A DNA stretch of 64,000 nt from Adiantum capillus-veneris (GCA_014529385.2 CM043953.1:81166338-81230337), one strand, 5' to 3'. Positions 1 to 10,849 are shown, numbered from the stretch's first letter. The notes: a model not told the origin generated them from the letters alone. Numbers and translations: made by a program.

Positions 1-904
1 CTGTCGTAAAGATGCAACAAGCACTATGATCCTCTAGAAGGTGCACTCCGAGATCATAGCCCCCTTGTACCTCAAAGAAAAAGCACTCCCCCTCGTTTGT
101 GCGAGCTGTGACTGCAATGAGAATCTACAACTGTGTAAAAGCTTCCATTCTCAAAAGGTACGTGCCAGTCACCCGGACTCCCTGGCTGTATATCCTGTCA
201 CGTATGCAATCCCCCCATATGAGATCTATTTGCACCTTCTCATGCATGCTGCCAAATTACATCCACTCTCCAAACCTTTGAAGGGTCCCCAAGCTACACG
301 TAATGTAGTACGGTCCAAATCAGAGGTTGTCGACGTCGCTCGTCCATACAGACTAACCAACTCTGACTCAAGTAGGAGCTCAACGTCTCCTAGGCCCTGA
401 GTAGACACGTGGTGAGTCTGTCCTCCCATCCTTAGCCCAATCTGACTCTGCGCATCTTTGTGAAAATCCATCGAGTCTCTGGGCGCTATGAGCCACTTGT
501 TAGAGGAACTCGAGTGTGAATCCTGGTGAGAAGCAGCTCCTTCCAAGGAAGGCTCGCATAAAAATAGAGAATACCTATTCTAGGCCTTGCCATGCTTAGA
601 ATACATTTCAGTCACCCAGCATCCCGGAAATGATTTTCCAATCACATGCCATTTCAATTTGCATCTCAAATGGGGAATGCATCCATGCCTCGTTTCAGAA
701 TGCATTCTGGTTGTGAAAGCCCATTCTGTGATTAGAAAGTGACTAACGAAGACTACTTTATGGGTATTGTAGTCTACTTTTTAAAAGCTATAGGGAATGG
801 CCCTTTTGGGCCTCTGTAACGTGGGAATGCATTCTTGCACTACTAGGTATGATTATCCTAGGAAAGGGATCTAAAAATCACCTCCCTTAAGGTACCTTAA
901 AGAC
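1..904. other. Non-coding stretch, no gene recognised
   Basis: Only short, mutually overlapping open frames lie here and none shows a recognisable domain. The DNA is of mixed composition without long simple repeats. It probably belongs to decayed transposon sequence to the left of the LINE relic, but nothing in it could be matched to the other repeats of the window. Confidence 0.5.
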
Positions 905-1018
905 CTCCCATTCCACATTTCATATAACTCTGGAAAGGAGCTTCCCTAGCAGGGCCCTGCTCGGGAGACTCCGTGTTCCATGCTCCCATTCTACGTTTCA
1001 TGTAGCTCTAGGAAGGAG
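905..1018. repeat. Pair of 36-bp direct repeats, 78 bp apart
   Basis: A segment starting CTCCCATTCCACATTTC at 905 recurs with a few changes at 983 (CTCCCATTCTACGTTTC). The second copy runs straight into the LINE relic. It may be a local duplication in the decayed LINE or in the sequence next to it. Confidence 0.55.
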
Positions 1019-1182
1019 TCCACAAAAAATGAACTTTCCCAAGAGGGCCCTTCTGTGCAAGGCAGGATCAATGAGCCCAAGATCACCTTGTGCGGTACGT
1101 AGTGCGATGACCGACCAAGCAACTTTTGGCGTATGCGGGCTGTCTATCTCTACCAAACCACAAGAATTTCTTGATGAGCCGT
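1019..1182 (-). pseudogene. LINE ORF2 C-terminal relic, left part of a split copy
   Basis: On the minus strand this encodes a peptide containing KVAWSVIALR, GLIDPALHRRALLGKF and related pieces. These match the post-RT region of the larger LINE in this window, which has KVAWSVITLV and SRALLGKF at about 25,740-25,870 on the minus strand. At the DNA level GATGACCGACCAAGC is shared exactly. The relic stops at 1182 where an LTR begins, and the matching LINE sequence resumes at 6863, so one old LINE was cut in two by the LTR element between them. It is degenerate and not functional. Confidence 0.75.
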
Positions 1183-3492
1183 TGGAGAGGGGGAATGGGG
1201 GAACACACACGGCACAACAACAAAGGCCTCTCTCCACAGCACCCCTATCCTCTCAGAAAACACCTTCAAAACACTCTTTACACTAGCAGACCACTGCCTA
1301 CTCTTTTTCCAATGCTTACACACTCCATAAGTCCACCACACAACGCACACCTATTGCCACGGTCGATCTCCGCCCTTACACACACACAGCCGTTCAATCT
1401 CACTCTCTCACACAAAACACCGTCGGTCCGGGGGGGCACACACATCCACACTGCCGGCACCAAGCGGGAACACAGGAGCAAGAGAAAGAGAAGGGGGGAA
1501 GGGGAAACGACAGCAAAACAGGGCAACAGTGGCTTGATTACGCTTCAAAAGGCTTGTACAAAGTCTTGCACTGCCATCACAATGGCCATTTTCAAGAAAG
1601 ATTACAAAGGGGATTGACAGCCACACTCCTCTGCCAAAAGACTCCACTCTACAGGCTTCAAACGGCACCAAAAAAGCCCCCAATTCATTAAAAAAATGGC
1701 TTTTATAGTGGGGGGTCTTCAACTTTGGAAATTGATCTCTAATTGGTCCATTTGGCATCCCAATTTGGAAACTTAGGGAGGGGGGAGCCGCCTCACTTTC
1801 ATCTGCTCTCTTTTGCTCTCCTTGGGCTTGTGCCCCTTGGCTTTTTTTTTTTAATACTTATTTATCCTTCATTTTCACCCTTTAGACTACCTTTGACTAT
1901 CTTTGTGTGGCCCCTTGCTTGATCCATTCTCCCCTAGCCTTCTCTCTCCCCACTTTCCCTCTTGCTCCCGGCCTTTGGGTGGCCCTCTGCTCTGCTCGGC
2001 CATCTCCTCAGACTGCTCCTTGCTCACATGGCGGCTCCCTTGGGCGGCCCTTGAACTCTCTCCCTCCCCCTCATTTCATGGGACACCTCCCCTTGCATTC
2101 GACCCAGTTGCTCTGCCCGGCCACACTCTCCCTCTCTCTCTCTCTATCCTCCCGTGGGACTATCCCTTTGGGTAACTCGATTCCTTTCTTCTGTTGGGGG
2201 ACCCCCTCCCTCACTCTCGCATCAGGGAGGCACTAGCGATATCTCTAGTGCACTCACTCTTGGTCTTCAAATAAAGGACTCCAAAGGGGCCACGGGAACG
2301 GCCACTGCACTGGTCCTGCCACGTCATTGATCGACAGCTCAAGCCGCCCATGGGCGCCACCAGATTACCACCAGCTTGCTCCGCCGCCGCCAAAACATGT
2401 TGCACACCGCCCTGCGCGCTACCTAGCACCACCAATGCAGCGCCCTATCAGGCCCGCCATCGCCACGGGGTGAGGGAGCTCCCCTCTCCCCCTTTGTATA
2501 CAAGTGATGCTCACGTTCCTGGTCAAATACCCCATAAAGCCGAGCCCCCTCCGCGCATGTGGGATTTTGGAGGCCATGTGGCAACACAATAGGGCGGCCC
2601 CTCTTAGGGTGACCTCCAAAGCCCAAAAAAAACTTTTTAAAAAATCCTTCATATTCAATTTTTTTCCCTCCACTTCACCAGCCTACAACATTTCGGTCCG
2701 GGGTCGGATTTCCTAGCCGTAAGGCCCGGCCGAAGCTTCACCATACCGACTTCAAGCCACGAATACCTGGCCGCATTCCGAGATTCTGAAGGTGGCAAAC
2801 CGAGGCCGTCAAAACTTTAAAAAATCATTTGTAATCTCATTACCGCCAAATGCTCCCGTCTTTACCAGGCCGTAGCTCGGTACTCGAGGCTCAGAATCGT
2901 GAGCCGTCAACTCTAGTTGAGTCCACATGATGCATACCTCGCTCTAGAACCTTGTCGAGGCCCAAAAAACCCCAGATGGCATGATTTCCAATGCGGTCAA
3001 CCTGGCCCATAACTGGCCCCCGGCAAAACTTCAGCTGACCATAACTTGCTATCCAGAGCTCCGATTAGCAATCTGAGAAGACAGGCATGCTCCATAACTT
3101 GAGTACTACGCATGCACCCACTGACATCAGCCTGGGCCACTTGTCCCTAGCTGTCCTACCCGTCGGGGATTTGCAACACCTTCTAACTTTGAACTTCAGT
3201 ATCTTGCACACCGGGGCTCCATTTGACGAGCCGTCTAGATCGCTTCTAGAGCACATCAAACACTACATCCTAGAGCACCGACTCGGCACTTCGGGCACCT
3301 TCACCTGCTACCCCATCTGGACCTATCTTGAGCCTTTTGGCCTACAAAGCCGCATTAGGCATACATTTCCGCTACCCTTTGGCTGCCCAGGACCTTGGTA
3401 CCTTTCCTAGCCTTCTGCACTGCACCTGCCTGTAGCCTTTGCCTGGCATAGATCACTTTCCAGCTCGGACCCCAACTTTGGCTGCACCATCA
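1183..3492 (-). repeat. Long terminal repeat, left copy (3' LTR in element orientation)
   Basis: This 2.31-kb sequence is repeated in the same order at 4519-6862, with many substitutions and small indels, so the insertion is not recent. Landmarks shared by both copies are the CACACGGCACAACAACAAAGG start region, the stretch reading CTCCTTGGGCTTGTG, the palindrome near 2230 and the CTTTGG(C/T)TGCACCATC end. Open frames within it are short and low-complexity, and are not regarded as genes. Confidence 0.85.
2230..2251. repeat. 22-bp near-palindrome inside the LTR
   Basis: The half-site GCACTAGCGAT is followed by its reverse complement with one mismatch. The same motif is perfect in the other LTR (5626-5647) and occurs in variant form at 5198-5219. 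Confidence 0.75.
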
Positions 3493-3510
3493 TTGCCGAC
3501 CCCCTCGTTG
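3493..3510 (-). promoter_or_regulatory. Polypurine-tract candidate of the LARD-like element
   Basis: Read on the minus strand this is CAACGAGGGGGTCGGCAA, directly followed by the TGATGG start of the left LTR. Position and purine content fit the plus-strand primer site of an LTR retrotransposon transcribed right to left. Confidence 0.55.
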
Positions 3511-4035
3511 AACATTGATGTTCAATTACACACAGGCTTATTGCACCAAAAAACTACTTACTTAAAACAAAGTCTTTGCACACCACAAAGCACCTAACGT
3601 ACACCACAAAGCACCTAACGTATGTACAAAACCTGGCATCTATCTCCAAGTCACCCGTTGCTTTTGTTCAAGCAGGTTGTCCAACCCCCCGCTTTACCTG
3701 TCATCATCCACCTGGGTCAAACACCTTGCACTGATGTCTTCCACCCACCTGTAACACCCTTGCATAGTGCCACACCAAGGCACATAGCCAACTGCATACC
3801 CAAACTGCCAGCATCATACTTCTACTACTCCATGCACCCAATGGCCTACTGCCCACTCGCAACAAAGCAACTCCAAGAACACCAAATAGAGCACCATCTT
3901 TGTGTCCTACTTGTGGCTTGGCTACCACTGCGTCACACTGCCTTCACACCATCGCACTTGGCAGACACCGGGCCATCTATCTCCACCTTATCACGCACTT
4001 CCTCATGCAGGAAATCCATGAATTTACTCAAACTT
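3511..4035. other. Internal non-coding part of the LARD-like element
   Basis: No intact frame is present; the open frames at 3622-4212 (plus) and 3704-3928 (minus) show no domain. It contains a short duplication, ACACCACAAAGCACCTAACGT, twice near 3576-3620. Confidence 0.5.
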
Positions 4036-4422
4036 TTAAAAACTGGCATTTTCTGCAGCAGTTACCTTGATCAATTTCCCCCAAAGGGCCTCGAACTCCC
4101 ACTCGAACGCTTGAAAATCACCCTCCAATCTTTGCTTCAACCCATCCAGCTACCTCTTTACTTCGTCCAGCTGCACATCCGCTACGAATCTTCTTCGAAA
4201 AGCCACCTCTAGGGCTTCACAATGTGCCTTTTCTTCATTGCCCAGGCCAACGAACCATAGCCTCGCTTTACCACGAACTAGGAGCGGGAACACCTGTACC
4301 GCACCGTCTTCTCTCGATAAACTGCTTTCCAGCACGAACAATCCGTAGTCTTGAAGCCAGGTTCTCGCATCTTCGACCCTAGTGAAAATGGGAAGACCTG
4401 TCCACGCCATCTCTAGCAACAC
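4036..4422 (-). pseudogene. Gag N-terminal remnant of a Gypsy-type element
   Basis: The minus-strand frame starting MLLEMAWTG resembles the front of a Ty3/Gypsy gag domain (WLQDYGLFVLESS, FPLLVRGKARLWF, FRRRF). A stop codon follows at 4147-4149. The same frame then continues with a coiled-coil-like stretch (LDGLKQRLEGDFQAFEWEF) to about 4036. No zinc knuckle, protease or polymerase follows, so the element could not move by itself. The frame also reads upstream towards the putative PBS without a convincing earlier Met. Confidence 0.65.
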
Positions 4423-4500
4423 TTGCTCTTCAAAGGTCGCACCTTTGGCATCACCACAATCACTGCTTCGACATCAACTAGGAGCATGAAACAGCTCCTC

Positions 4501-4518
4501 AGTGGGGGCACCAGAAGA
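4501..4518 (-). promoter_or_regulatory. Primer-binding-site candidate
   Basis: Immediately after the right LTR, read on the minus strand, comes TCTTCTGGTGCCCCCACT. The TGG start a few bases from the LTR end is where a tRNA CCA end would pair. The tRNA species cannot be named with confidence. Confidence 0.4.
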
Positions 4519-6862
4519 TGGAGAGGGGAAATGGGGAACACACCCGGCACAACAACAAAGGCCTCTCTATAGCTCAGGGTATCCAAAGCACCCCTATCCT
4601 CTCAGAAAACACCTTCAAAACACTCTTTACACGAGCAGACCACCGCGTGCTCTTTTTCCAATGCTTACACACTCCACAAGTCCACCACACAACGCACACC
4701 TATTGCCACAGTCGATCTCCACCCTTACACACGCACACAGCCGCTCAATCTCAATCTCTCACATAAAACACCGTCGGTTCGGGGGGGCACACACATCCAC
4801 ACTACCGGCACCGAGGGGGAACACAGGAGCAGGAGAAAGAGAAGGAGGGAAGGGGAAACGACAACAAAGCGGGGCAACTGTGGCTTGATTATGCTTCAAA
4901 AGGCATGTACAAAGAAAGGCTTGCACTGCCATCACAATGACCATTTTCAAGAAAGATTACAAAGGGGATTGACAGGCACACTCCTCTGCCAAAAGACAAT
5001 ACTTTGCAAGCTTCAAACGGCACAAAAAAGCCCCCAATTCATTAAAAAAATGCCTTTTATAGTGGGGGGTCTTCAACTTTGGAAATTGCTCTCTAATTGG
5101 TCCATCTGGCGGAAACTTAGGGAGGGGGGAGCCGCCTCACTTTCATCTACTCTCTTTTGCTCTCCTTGGGCTTGTGCTCTCGAGAGGGAGGGGGGGGGCA
5201 CTAGTGATGTCGCTAGTGCCGCTTGGCATTATTATTTTTTTGCTTATTTATCCTTCATTTTCACCCTTTGGACTACCTTTGACTCCTCCCTTGACTATCT
5301 TTGTCCGGCCCCTTGCTTGATCCATTCTCCCCTAGCCTTCTCTCTCCCCACTTTCCCTCTTGGTCCCGGCCTTTAGGTGGCCCTCTGCTCTGCTCGGCCA
5401 TCTCCTCAGACTGCTCCTTGCTCACATAGTGGCCCCCTTGGGCGGCCCTTGAACTCTCTCTCTCTCCCTCATTTCATGGGACACCTCTCCTTGCATTCGA
5501 CCCAATTGCTCTACCCGGCCACACTCTCCCTCTCTCTCTCTATAATCCGGTGAGACTGCCCCTTGTGGTAACTCGACTCCTTTCTTCTGTTGGGGAACCC
5601 CCTCCCTCACTCTCACATCGGGGAGGCACTAGCGATATCGCTAGTGCACTCACCCTTGGTCTTCAAAATAAGGGCTCCAAAGGGGCCGCGGGAACGGCCA
5701 CGGCACTGGTCATGCCACGTCATCGATCGACAGCTCAAGCCGCCCACGGGCGCCACCATATTACCACCAGGTGGCTCCGCTGCCGCCAAAACACGACGCG
5801 CGCCGCCCTGCGCCCTACCTAGCACCACCAACACAGCGCCCTATCAGGCCCGCCATCGCCACGGGGTGAGGGAGCTCCCCTCTCTCCCCCTTTGTATTCA
5901 AGTGATGCTCACGTTCGTAGTCAAATACCCCATAAAGCCCAGCCCCCTCCACGCATGTGGGATTTTGGACGCCACGTGGCATCGCAATAGGGTGCCCCCT
6001 CTCAGGGTGACCTCCAAAGCCCAAAAAAACCTTTTTAAAAAATCCTTCATATTCAATTTTGTCCCTCCACTTCACCAGCCTGCAACATTCCGGTCCGGGG
6101 TCAGATTTCCGAGCCGTACGGCCCAGCAGAAGCTTCACCATACCGACTTAAGCCACGAGTACCTAGCCGCATTCCGAGATTCTCAAGGTGGCAAACCGAG
6201 GCCGTCAAAACCCAAAAAAATCATTTGTAAGCTCATTTCCGCCAAATGCTCCCGTCTTTACCAGGCTGTAGCTCGGTACTCGAGGCTCAAAATCGCAAGC
6301 CATCAACTCTTGCTGAGTCCACATGATGCATACCTCACTCTAGAACCTTGTCGAGGCCCAAAAAACCCCAGATGGCACGATTTCCAATGCAATCAACCTG
6401 GCAAAACTTGAGCTGACCATAACTTGAGAGCTCTAATTGGCAATCCGAGAAGACAGGCATGCTCCATAGCTTGAGTACTACGCATGCATCCACTGACATC
6501 AGCCTGGGCCACCTGTCCCCATTGTCCTACCCGTCGCGGATCTGCAACACCTTCTAACTTTGAACTTCGGTATCTTGCACACCAGGGCTCCGTTTGACGA
6601 GCCGTCTGGACCGGCTTCTAGAGCACATCGAACACTACATTCTAGAGCACCGACTCGGCACTTCGGGCACCTTCACCTGCTACCCCATCTGGACCTATCT
6701 TGAGCCTTTTGGCCTAAAAAGCCGCATTAAGCATACATTTCCGCTACCTTTTGGCTGCCCAGGACTTTGGTACCTTCCCTAGCCTTCTGCGCTGCACCTG
6801 TCTGCAGCCTTTGCCTGGCATAGATCACTTTCCAGCTCAGACCAACTTTGGTTGCACCATCG
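4519..6862 (-). repeat. Long terminal repeat, right copy (5' LTR in element orientation)
   Basis: Partner of 1183-3492. Relative to that copy it has an extra block near 5180-5220 with a G run and a second copy of the CACTAG...CTAGTG palindrome. This implies that sequence was gained in one LTR or lost from the other after insertion. Confidence 0.85.
5626..5647. repeat. Perfect 22-bp palindrome in the LTR
   Basis: GCACTAGCGAT is followed directly by its exact reverse complement, so the two strands read the same. A diverged version is at 5198-5219 and a one-mismatch version at 2230-2251. The repeated, conserved symmetry suggests a protein-binding or hairpin-forming site in this LTR family. Confidence 0.85.
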
Positions 6863-6927
6863 TCGTATGTGGTCTATGCAAGAACTTGAAAAGATTTGAC
6901 AGGAGGTAGTTTACCACATTGTGAGTA
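6863..6927 (-). pseudogene. LINE ORF2 relic, right part of the split copy
   Basis: The sequence GCAAGAACTTGAAAAGAT and TTTACCACATTGTGAG matches the main LINE at about 25,912-25,960 (ACAAGAACTCGAGAAGAT, GTACCACATAGTCG). It continues exactly where the left relic (to 1182) stops, which identifies the LTR element as an insertion. Similarity fades after about 6927. Confidence 0.7.
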
Positions 6928-7121
6928 GATTGGCGAGAGCACATGTAGCTTTGGGGAGCATGTGTTCGCAGATTCAGTTACAAGAATCGCGAACAAAGCT
7001 CTTTTCAGTGGTCCAAAGTTCTCCTTAAGGAGAGCAACAACGACTAGACTGGCGAGAGCACATGCAACTTTGGGGAGCATGTGTTCGTAGATTTAGTTTC
7101 AAGAATCTCGAACAAAGCTCT
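6928..7121. repeat. Two 75-bp direct repeats with 119-bp period
   Basis: Copies at 6928-7002 and 7047-7121 share GGCGAGAGCACATG, CTTTGGGGAGCATGTGTTCG and GAACAAAGCTCT, with a few transitions between them. The function is unknown; it may be a local tandem duplication. Confidence 0.8.
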
Positions 7122-7171
7122 GGATATTTGACACATTGGTTACTTCAGCTATGCTTTATAGGGTGTAGATA

Positions 7172-7644
7172 TAGGGACCATCTGTAGACCATACCGAGCT
7201 GGCAGTACTGATGGATGGAGATGTATGGAGAGGCCTCTGTTCTCTATGATTTTCCAGATGATTAGGGACTCTATATTGCATGAGATTATTTGTGCAGAGC
7301 TTGTAGCTCTCCCGCTGGTCATAGAGGCACTTACCAGATCCGTCTCTTTTATAAAGAGTATATGAGATCTTCCCAAAGATAGATATGCTCTCCTAGGTTT
7401 GGAGTCTTCTCGACGGCTTGCCTCACAGGGAGGCACATCTTGTTGGTATGCACAAATGACATCATGGTTTCAGCTACATGGATTTAATATGGATAAGACT
7501 ACCCCCTTTCCAATACTCGCTGGATGCACCCTCCTTGTTCCTCACACGGACCGAGATTACCTGCCCCATCAAACAAGATTTGATCTAGCTAGACACCAGG
7601 AGGACATGGACAGAGCCGACACGAGAGCTTGGCACGAAGATTGA
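7172..7644 (+). pseudogene. Unrecognised coding-like frame, one internal stop
   Basis: One plus-strand frame stays open for about 157 codons apart from a single TGA (…SFIKSI stop DLPKDRY…). It ends with …DRADTRAWHED and a stop 18 bases before an LTR. Pieces such as HEIICAELVALPLVIEAL and WFQLHGFNMDKTTPFPIL look protein-like rather than random. I recognise no family. It may be part of another retroelement's accessory gene or of a host transcript captured by one. A chance open frame cannot be excluded. Confidence 0.3.
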
Positions 7645-7662
7645 TTTCTACAGAGAGCATTG

Positions 7663-8231
7663 TAGCGGAGATAATGTGGCATGCTCTCTACAGTGGGTGC
7701 TCCTGAGTGCAATGTGCGGAACATCTCACTCCACCAGAGTAACAACAAAGGAAGCAGGAAACAACAGAGCAACAACACAAAGACATCAACAATAGAACCT
7801 GAACATATGGACTCGGCTTACTCAAAGAAACCCGTAGAGACTCTGGCATGGGAGCACATTCAGCTTCGGCCAAGAACTCATAGGTACAATGGGGTGTCGA
7901 GGCTCAACTGTGCAGGGATGGTGCAAGCGTGCTGTGTATAACTCAAGATGATAGACTCTAGACCACTGACCACACAAAGTAGATGATCCATAACGCCCCA
8001 AACAGCTACGGATATATACAATCATAAAGAGCCACCAACGGCTCACAAATATCTAATCAAGCTAAGACTATCTCAATATTGTGGTCGTGGTGGTCTGGCC
8101 CGGCGTCCACTAGACCACTACCCGTATGCCTACCACGTATCACTGCCCAGGCAAAAGTCCATCCAATGTGGACTCATCCCAGCTGCAACTAACTGTCTTT
8201 CCAGTGTCTGCGTCACTGTAGCCCTGCTACA
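7663..8231 (-). repeat. LTR of the TGTAGC family, copy A (569 bp)
   Basis: It starts TGTAGCGGAGATAATGTGG and ends CCCTGCTACA, with inverted termini TGTAGC/GCTACA. It matches copy B (23478-24027) along its length and copy C from 50457. Shared blocks include ATGCTCTCTAC or close variants, ACAATGGGG(T)GTCGAGGCTCA, GCCACCAACGGCTCA and CTACCACGTATCA. Minus-strand coding sequence reaches its right end, so it acts as the 3' LTR of a minus-strand Gypsy element. No target duplication with copy B is visible (AGCAT versus GCAAG), so A and B are probably not a simple pair. Confidence 0.8.
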
Positions 8232-10498
8232 GGTTTCCCGTCACAAAACCACTCATCGTCTCAGTGAGAGGAACACTATGCTGCAAAGAGAACCGAGAAG
8301 TCACTATATGTATAAAAGAAGAGTGAGGAGAGCAAATTGGTCCTGTCACCCAAGAGAAAGAGTCGTCGTCACTGCTGCACCTGAAGTATCCGTCTGAAGT
8401 ATCCGTCTCTGGGGGAGGAGCCATCAAATCGATGGTGGAAGGCTACTGTTGATGAGCTTTGTTGCTCTTGACGAACTGGCTCTGGGTGACTAAAGCTGCC
8501 ACGTGCTGCGCAGCGGATGGGAGCATCTGGCCTGAAGTGTACTCAGGGCGTCGACTAACAGAGCTATGTCAGTGTTCACCAGCAAGGCCGTCACAAGAAA
8601 TGCTCTGTGTATATTGTATATGTGGTAAGGAAGTTGACGGCTGAAGCCTCTGAGGATAGTAGGTAAAGTGCTGATGTTGGCCGTATCCGACAGGAGTGTG
8701 TGTAGAGGGTCCCATGAATGAGCTACCTGGCTGTGCATACCCCACAGGGGTCTGGACCTGTATCCCCTGCCCTGTCCAGCCATATCCCCTACTCATCGGA
8801 GCCTAAAATCCCATATCACTTTGAAGTAGCACTTCTTAAAGTCCTTGCATCTGTGCTCGGAGGTCGTCAATGACTTTAGACTTTTCTTGCAATGCGTATC
8901 ACAAAGAAAAAATAGTAGCATCTCTATCCGCAATCGCGCTCTCTGCAACACGTAGAGAACCCTCCATAGCTGCGGATGTAGCAGAGTGACGCTGGTGAGT
9001 AGCAGCCAACCGCTCTGCCCCAAGCTCAATGATAGCAATGGCCTGCCTGGACTCCCGCAGTATATCCTCGGATAGCCGAAAAAGTGAGGTAGAGTCCCTT
9101 ATTGTTGAAGATCCCACAGCAGCTTCTAGTTGGACAGGGTCCCTTTGTGGTGAACTGGAAGGGTGGCTAGGAGGTTGAGTTGAGATAGGTGGACTGGGTG
9201 TACCCGAAATGGGCATAGATGAGGAGACGACTATAGTGGAGATAGGTAAGGTAGTCACTGTGGGAGGAGTGAAAATGGGAGATGGAGGGCGAGATGGGCA
9301 TGTATAACAGGGACATGTACAGGGTGAACCGAAACACCTGAGCATATCACTGGCCCAGAACAAGCAGTAGCGGGAGCAGAAGGAGCGGGAGTAGATCAAT
9401 TTCGGCGGACAGGGCGCTTCATTCGAGGTGCTGACTTTCTGAAACCGGCAACGATATTAATGATTCTGCTGTATCCTTCACCACTTTAGTCCTTTTCTTC
9501 TTTTTAGTCTCAAATATTGGGTTGGCCGTGTTGGTCACAGATTTTCTCTTTCCTTTTAAGTTTTTCCCTTGCATATCTGCATCTACTTCTTCAGGGCTAA
9601 CATGGATATTTATAATCCAAGCCAACATCGGCCCTGCAAAACATTGAAAACTCGACTAGACAGATTGCACCTATGCTAGAAATTTTTTTGCCCTGGTTTG
9701 TAAAGATGTGTATAGAATCTGGTGAAAGCCACAAGGTATATTGTGGATTAGATAGTAAAGACCCTCACAGTGGGAAAACAAAGAGGGCACATCACAACGC
9801 TTCTTCTTGGACTCTCTGGCATCTCTGAGAAAAAAATAATACTTGAAGATAGCCCACAACGCTTTGTTCCTTGAATATTCTGGGTGATCAGTTTGTAGTA
9901 TTTCTTGACAAGCTTGCAATGTGGCATCTTTGGAGAGCTAGGAGTATGTGCGGGTGGTCAGCTTCAAAGACGGAAAGGTAGACATCCGGAGATCATGGCC
10001 AATCCTCATAGCTGTAAGGCTGTGTCCCCGTACTTTGGGAAAACGGTTCAAAAGTTCATGCACCATAGCTCCTGGCACATTCTTGGGTAAATCCGCATTT
10101 GCTAATGCAGATAGATTGAGGGTCTGCAGCTGGTCCTTAGACAGGTAATCCTTGAGAGAAGGCTGGGGTAGTTGTAGGCAAAAATTCAATGTAAACTCTG
10201 CTTGACTCTTGGATTGAGGAGACCTGCTGATTCCATAATGTAACACATGAAGACCTTTCTTTCTTATATCCTTGGCCTCTACTTCTTCGTGACTTTGGTT
10301 ACTAGAAGACCCTGAGCTCGACTCTGAATGAACCATGTGAGAGGGTATCCTATAACTCTCGTCACTCGCTTCACTTGAAGTCATATCATGGCTACTGTGA
10401 TTGGATTCTGCCTCCTCCCCAGAACTACTCTGTATCTACTTACGAGTAGGCTTTTTGCGCAAAACTTCCCGCCACATTTGCCGACTACTACCTGCCAT
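8227..10498 (-). pseudogene. Post-integrase accessory ORF of a Gypsy element, broken
   Basis: From an ATG at 10498 (MAGSSRQMW…) the minus strand stays largely in one frame to about 9419. It shifts once near 9400-9420 and continues to 8227, some 750 codons with several single stops. In order it has a basic start, a Ser/Glu-rich acidic stretch, and a helical central domain (FCLQLPQPSLKDYL, NKALWAIFKYYFFLRDA, HNIPCGFHQILYTSLQTRAKKF). Next come a Lys-rich segment (KRKSV, KKKKRTKVVKD), a Pro/Ser/Thr linker, a coiled coil (AERLAATHQRHSATSAAMEG, EKSKVIDDLRAQ) and a Gly/Gln/Tyr-rich tail. It lies 3' of integrase and ends at the 3' LTR; the final TAG is the TAG within the LTR's own TGTAGC end. Accessory ORFs in this place are known in Tat and Athila lineages, but I cannot assign this one. 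A homologous piece lies at 50969-51265. Confidence 0.6.
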
Positions 10499-10849
10499 AT
10501 TCCTCCTCAGTAGCCTCTTTGTGATTGAAAAACTCTAACTTCCACAACAACTCAACACTTTTCTGTATCCCACAACAGCTTACATAAACCGTTTCAATCC
10601 ACAATAGCATACATACATAGCCTATTATCCTGGCGGAGTCAACCTGCCGCAGTAGCACATACCAAATGTGAGTGACCGAAGCTGCGAGAATTTGACAAAA
10701 AAACTCAACGTAGTTGAGCGGGACGGCAGCTACGATGTCACCAAGAGGGCAGCCGAGAGCTAGAAGGATGCAAACGAATTCCTGTGAGGGTGTATTGGTC
10801 GATGGGGTGAGGGATGAAGAGATGGGCGAGCGCAAGACAGCAGGGACAA
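10499..10849. other. Spacer upstream of the accessory ORF
   Basis: A 115-codon minus-strand frame (10488-10835) runs into the start of the accessory ORF, with VELLWKLEFFNHKEATEEE at its end. No domain is recognised. It may be part of the same transcript or non-coding. Confidence 0.3.

Larger units (their letters stand above)
1183..6862 (-). mobile_element. Non-autonomous LTR retrotransposon with 2.3-kb LTRs
   Basis: Two long direct repeats (1183-3492 and 4519-6862) enclose only about 1,030 bp. Both start TGGAGAGG; copy 1 ends ATCA and copy 2 ATCG, consistent with a TG...CA LTR whose last base mutated. The internal part has a minus-strand gag remnant and no protease, RT or integrase, so this is a LARD-like element that would need proteins from a relative. 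It sits inside a LINE relic, which continues on both sides. The target duplication is not clean: GCCGT on the left against (A)TCGT on the right, with a possible small deletion. Confidence 0.8.

Noticed and set aside
3087-3410. 107-codon frame in the left LTR as a gene
   Set aside because: The corresponding place in the other LTR keeps only a shorter, differently started frame; no domain.
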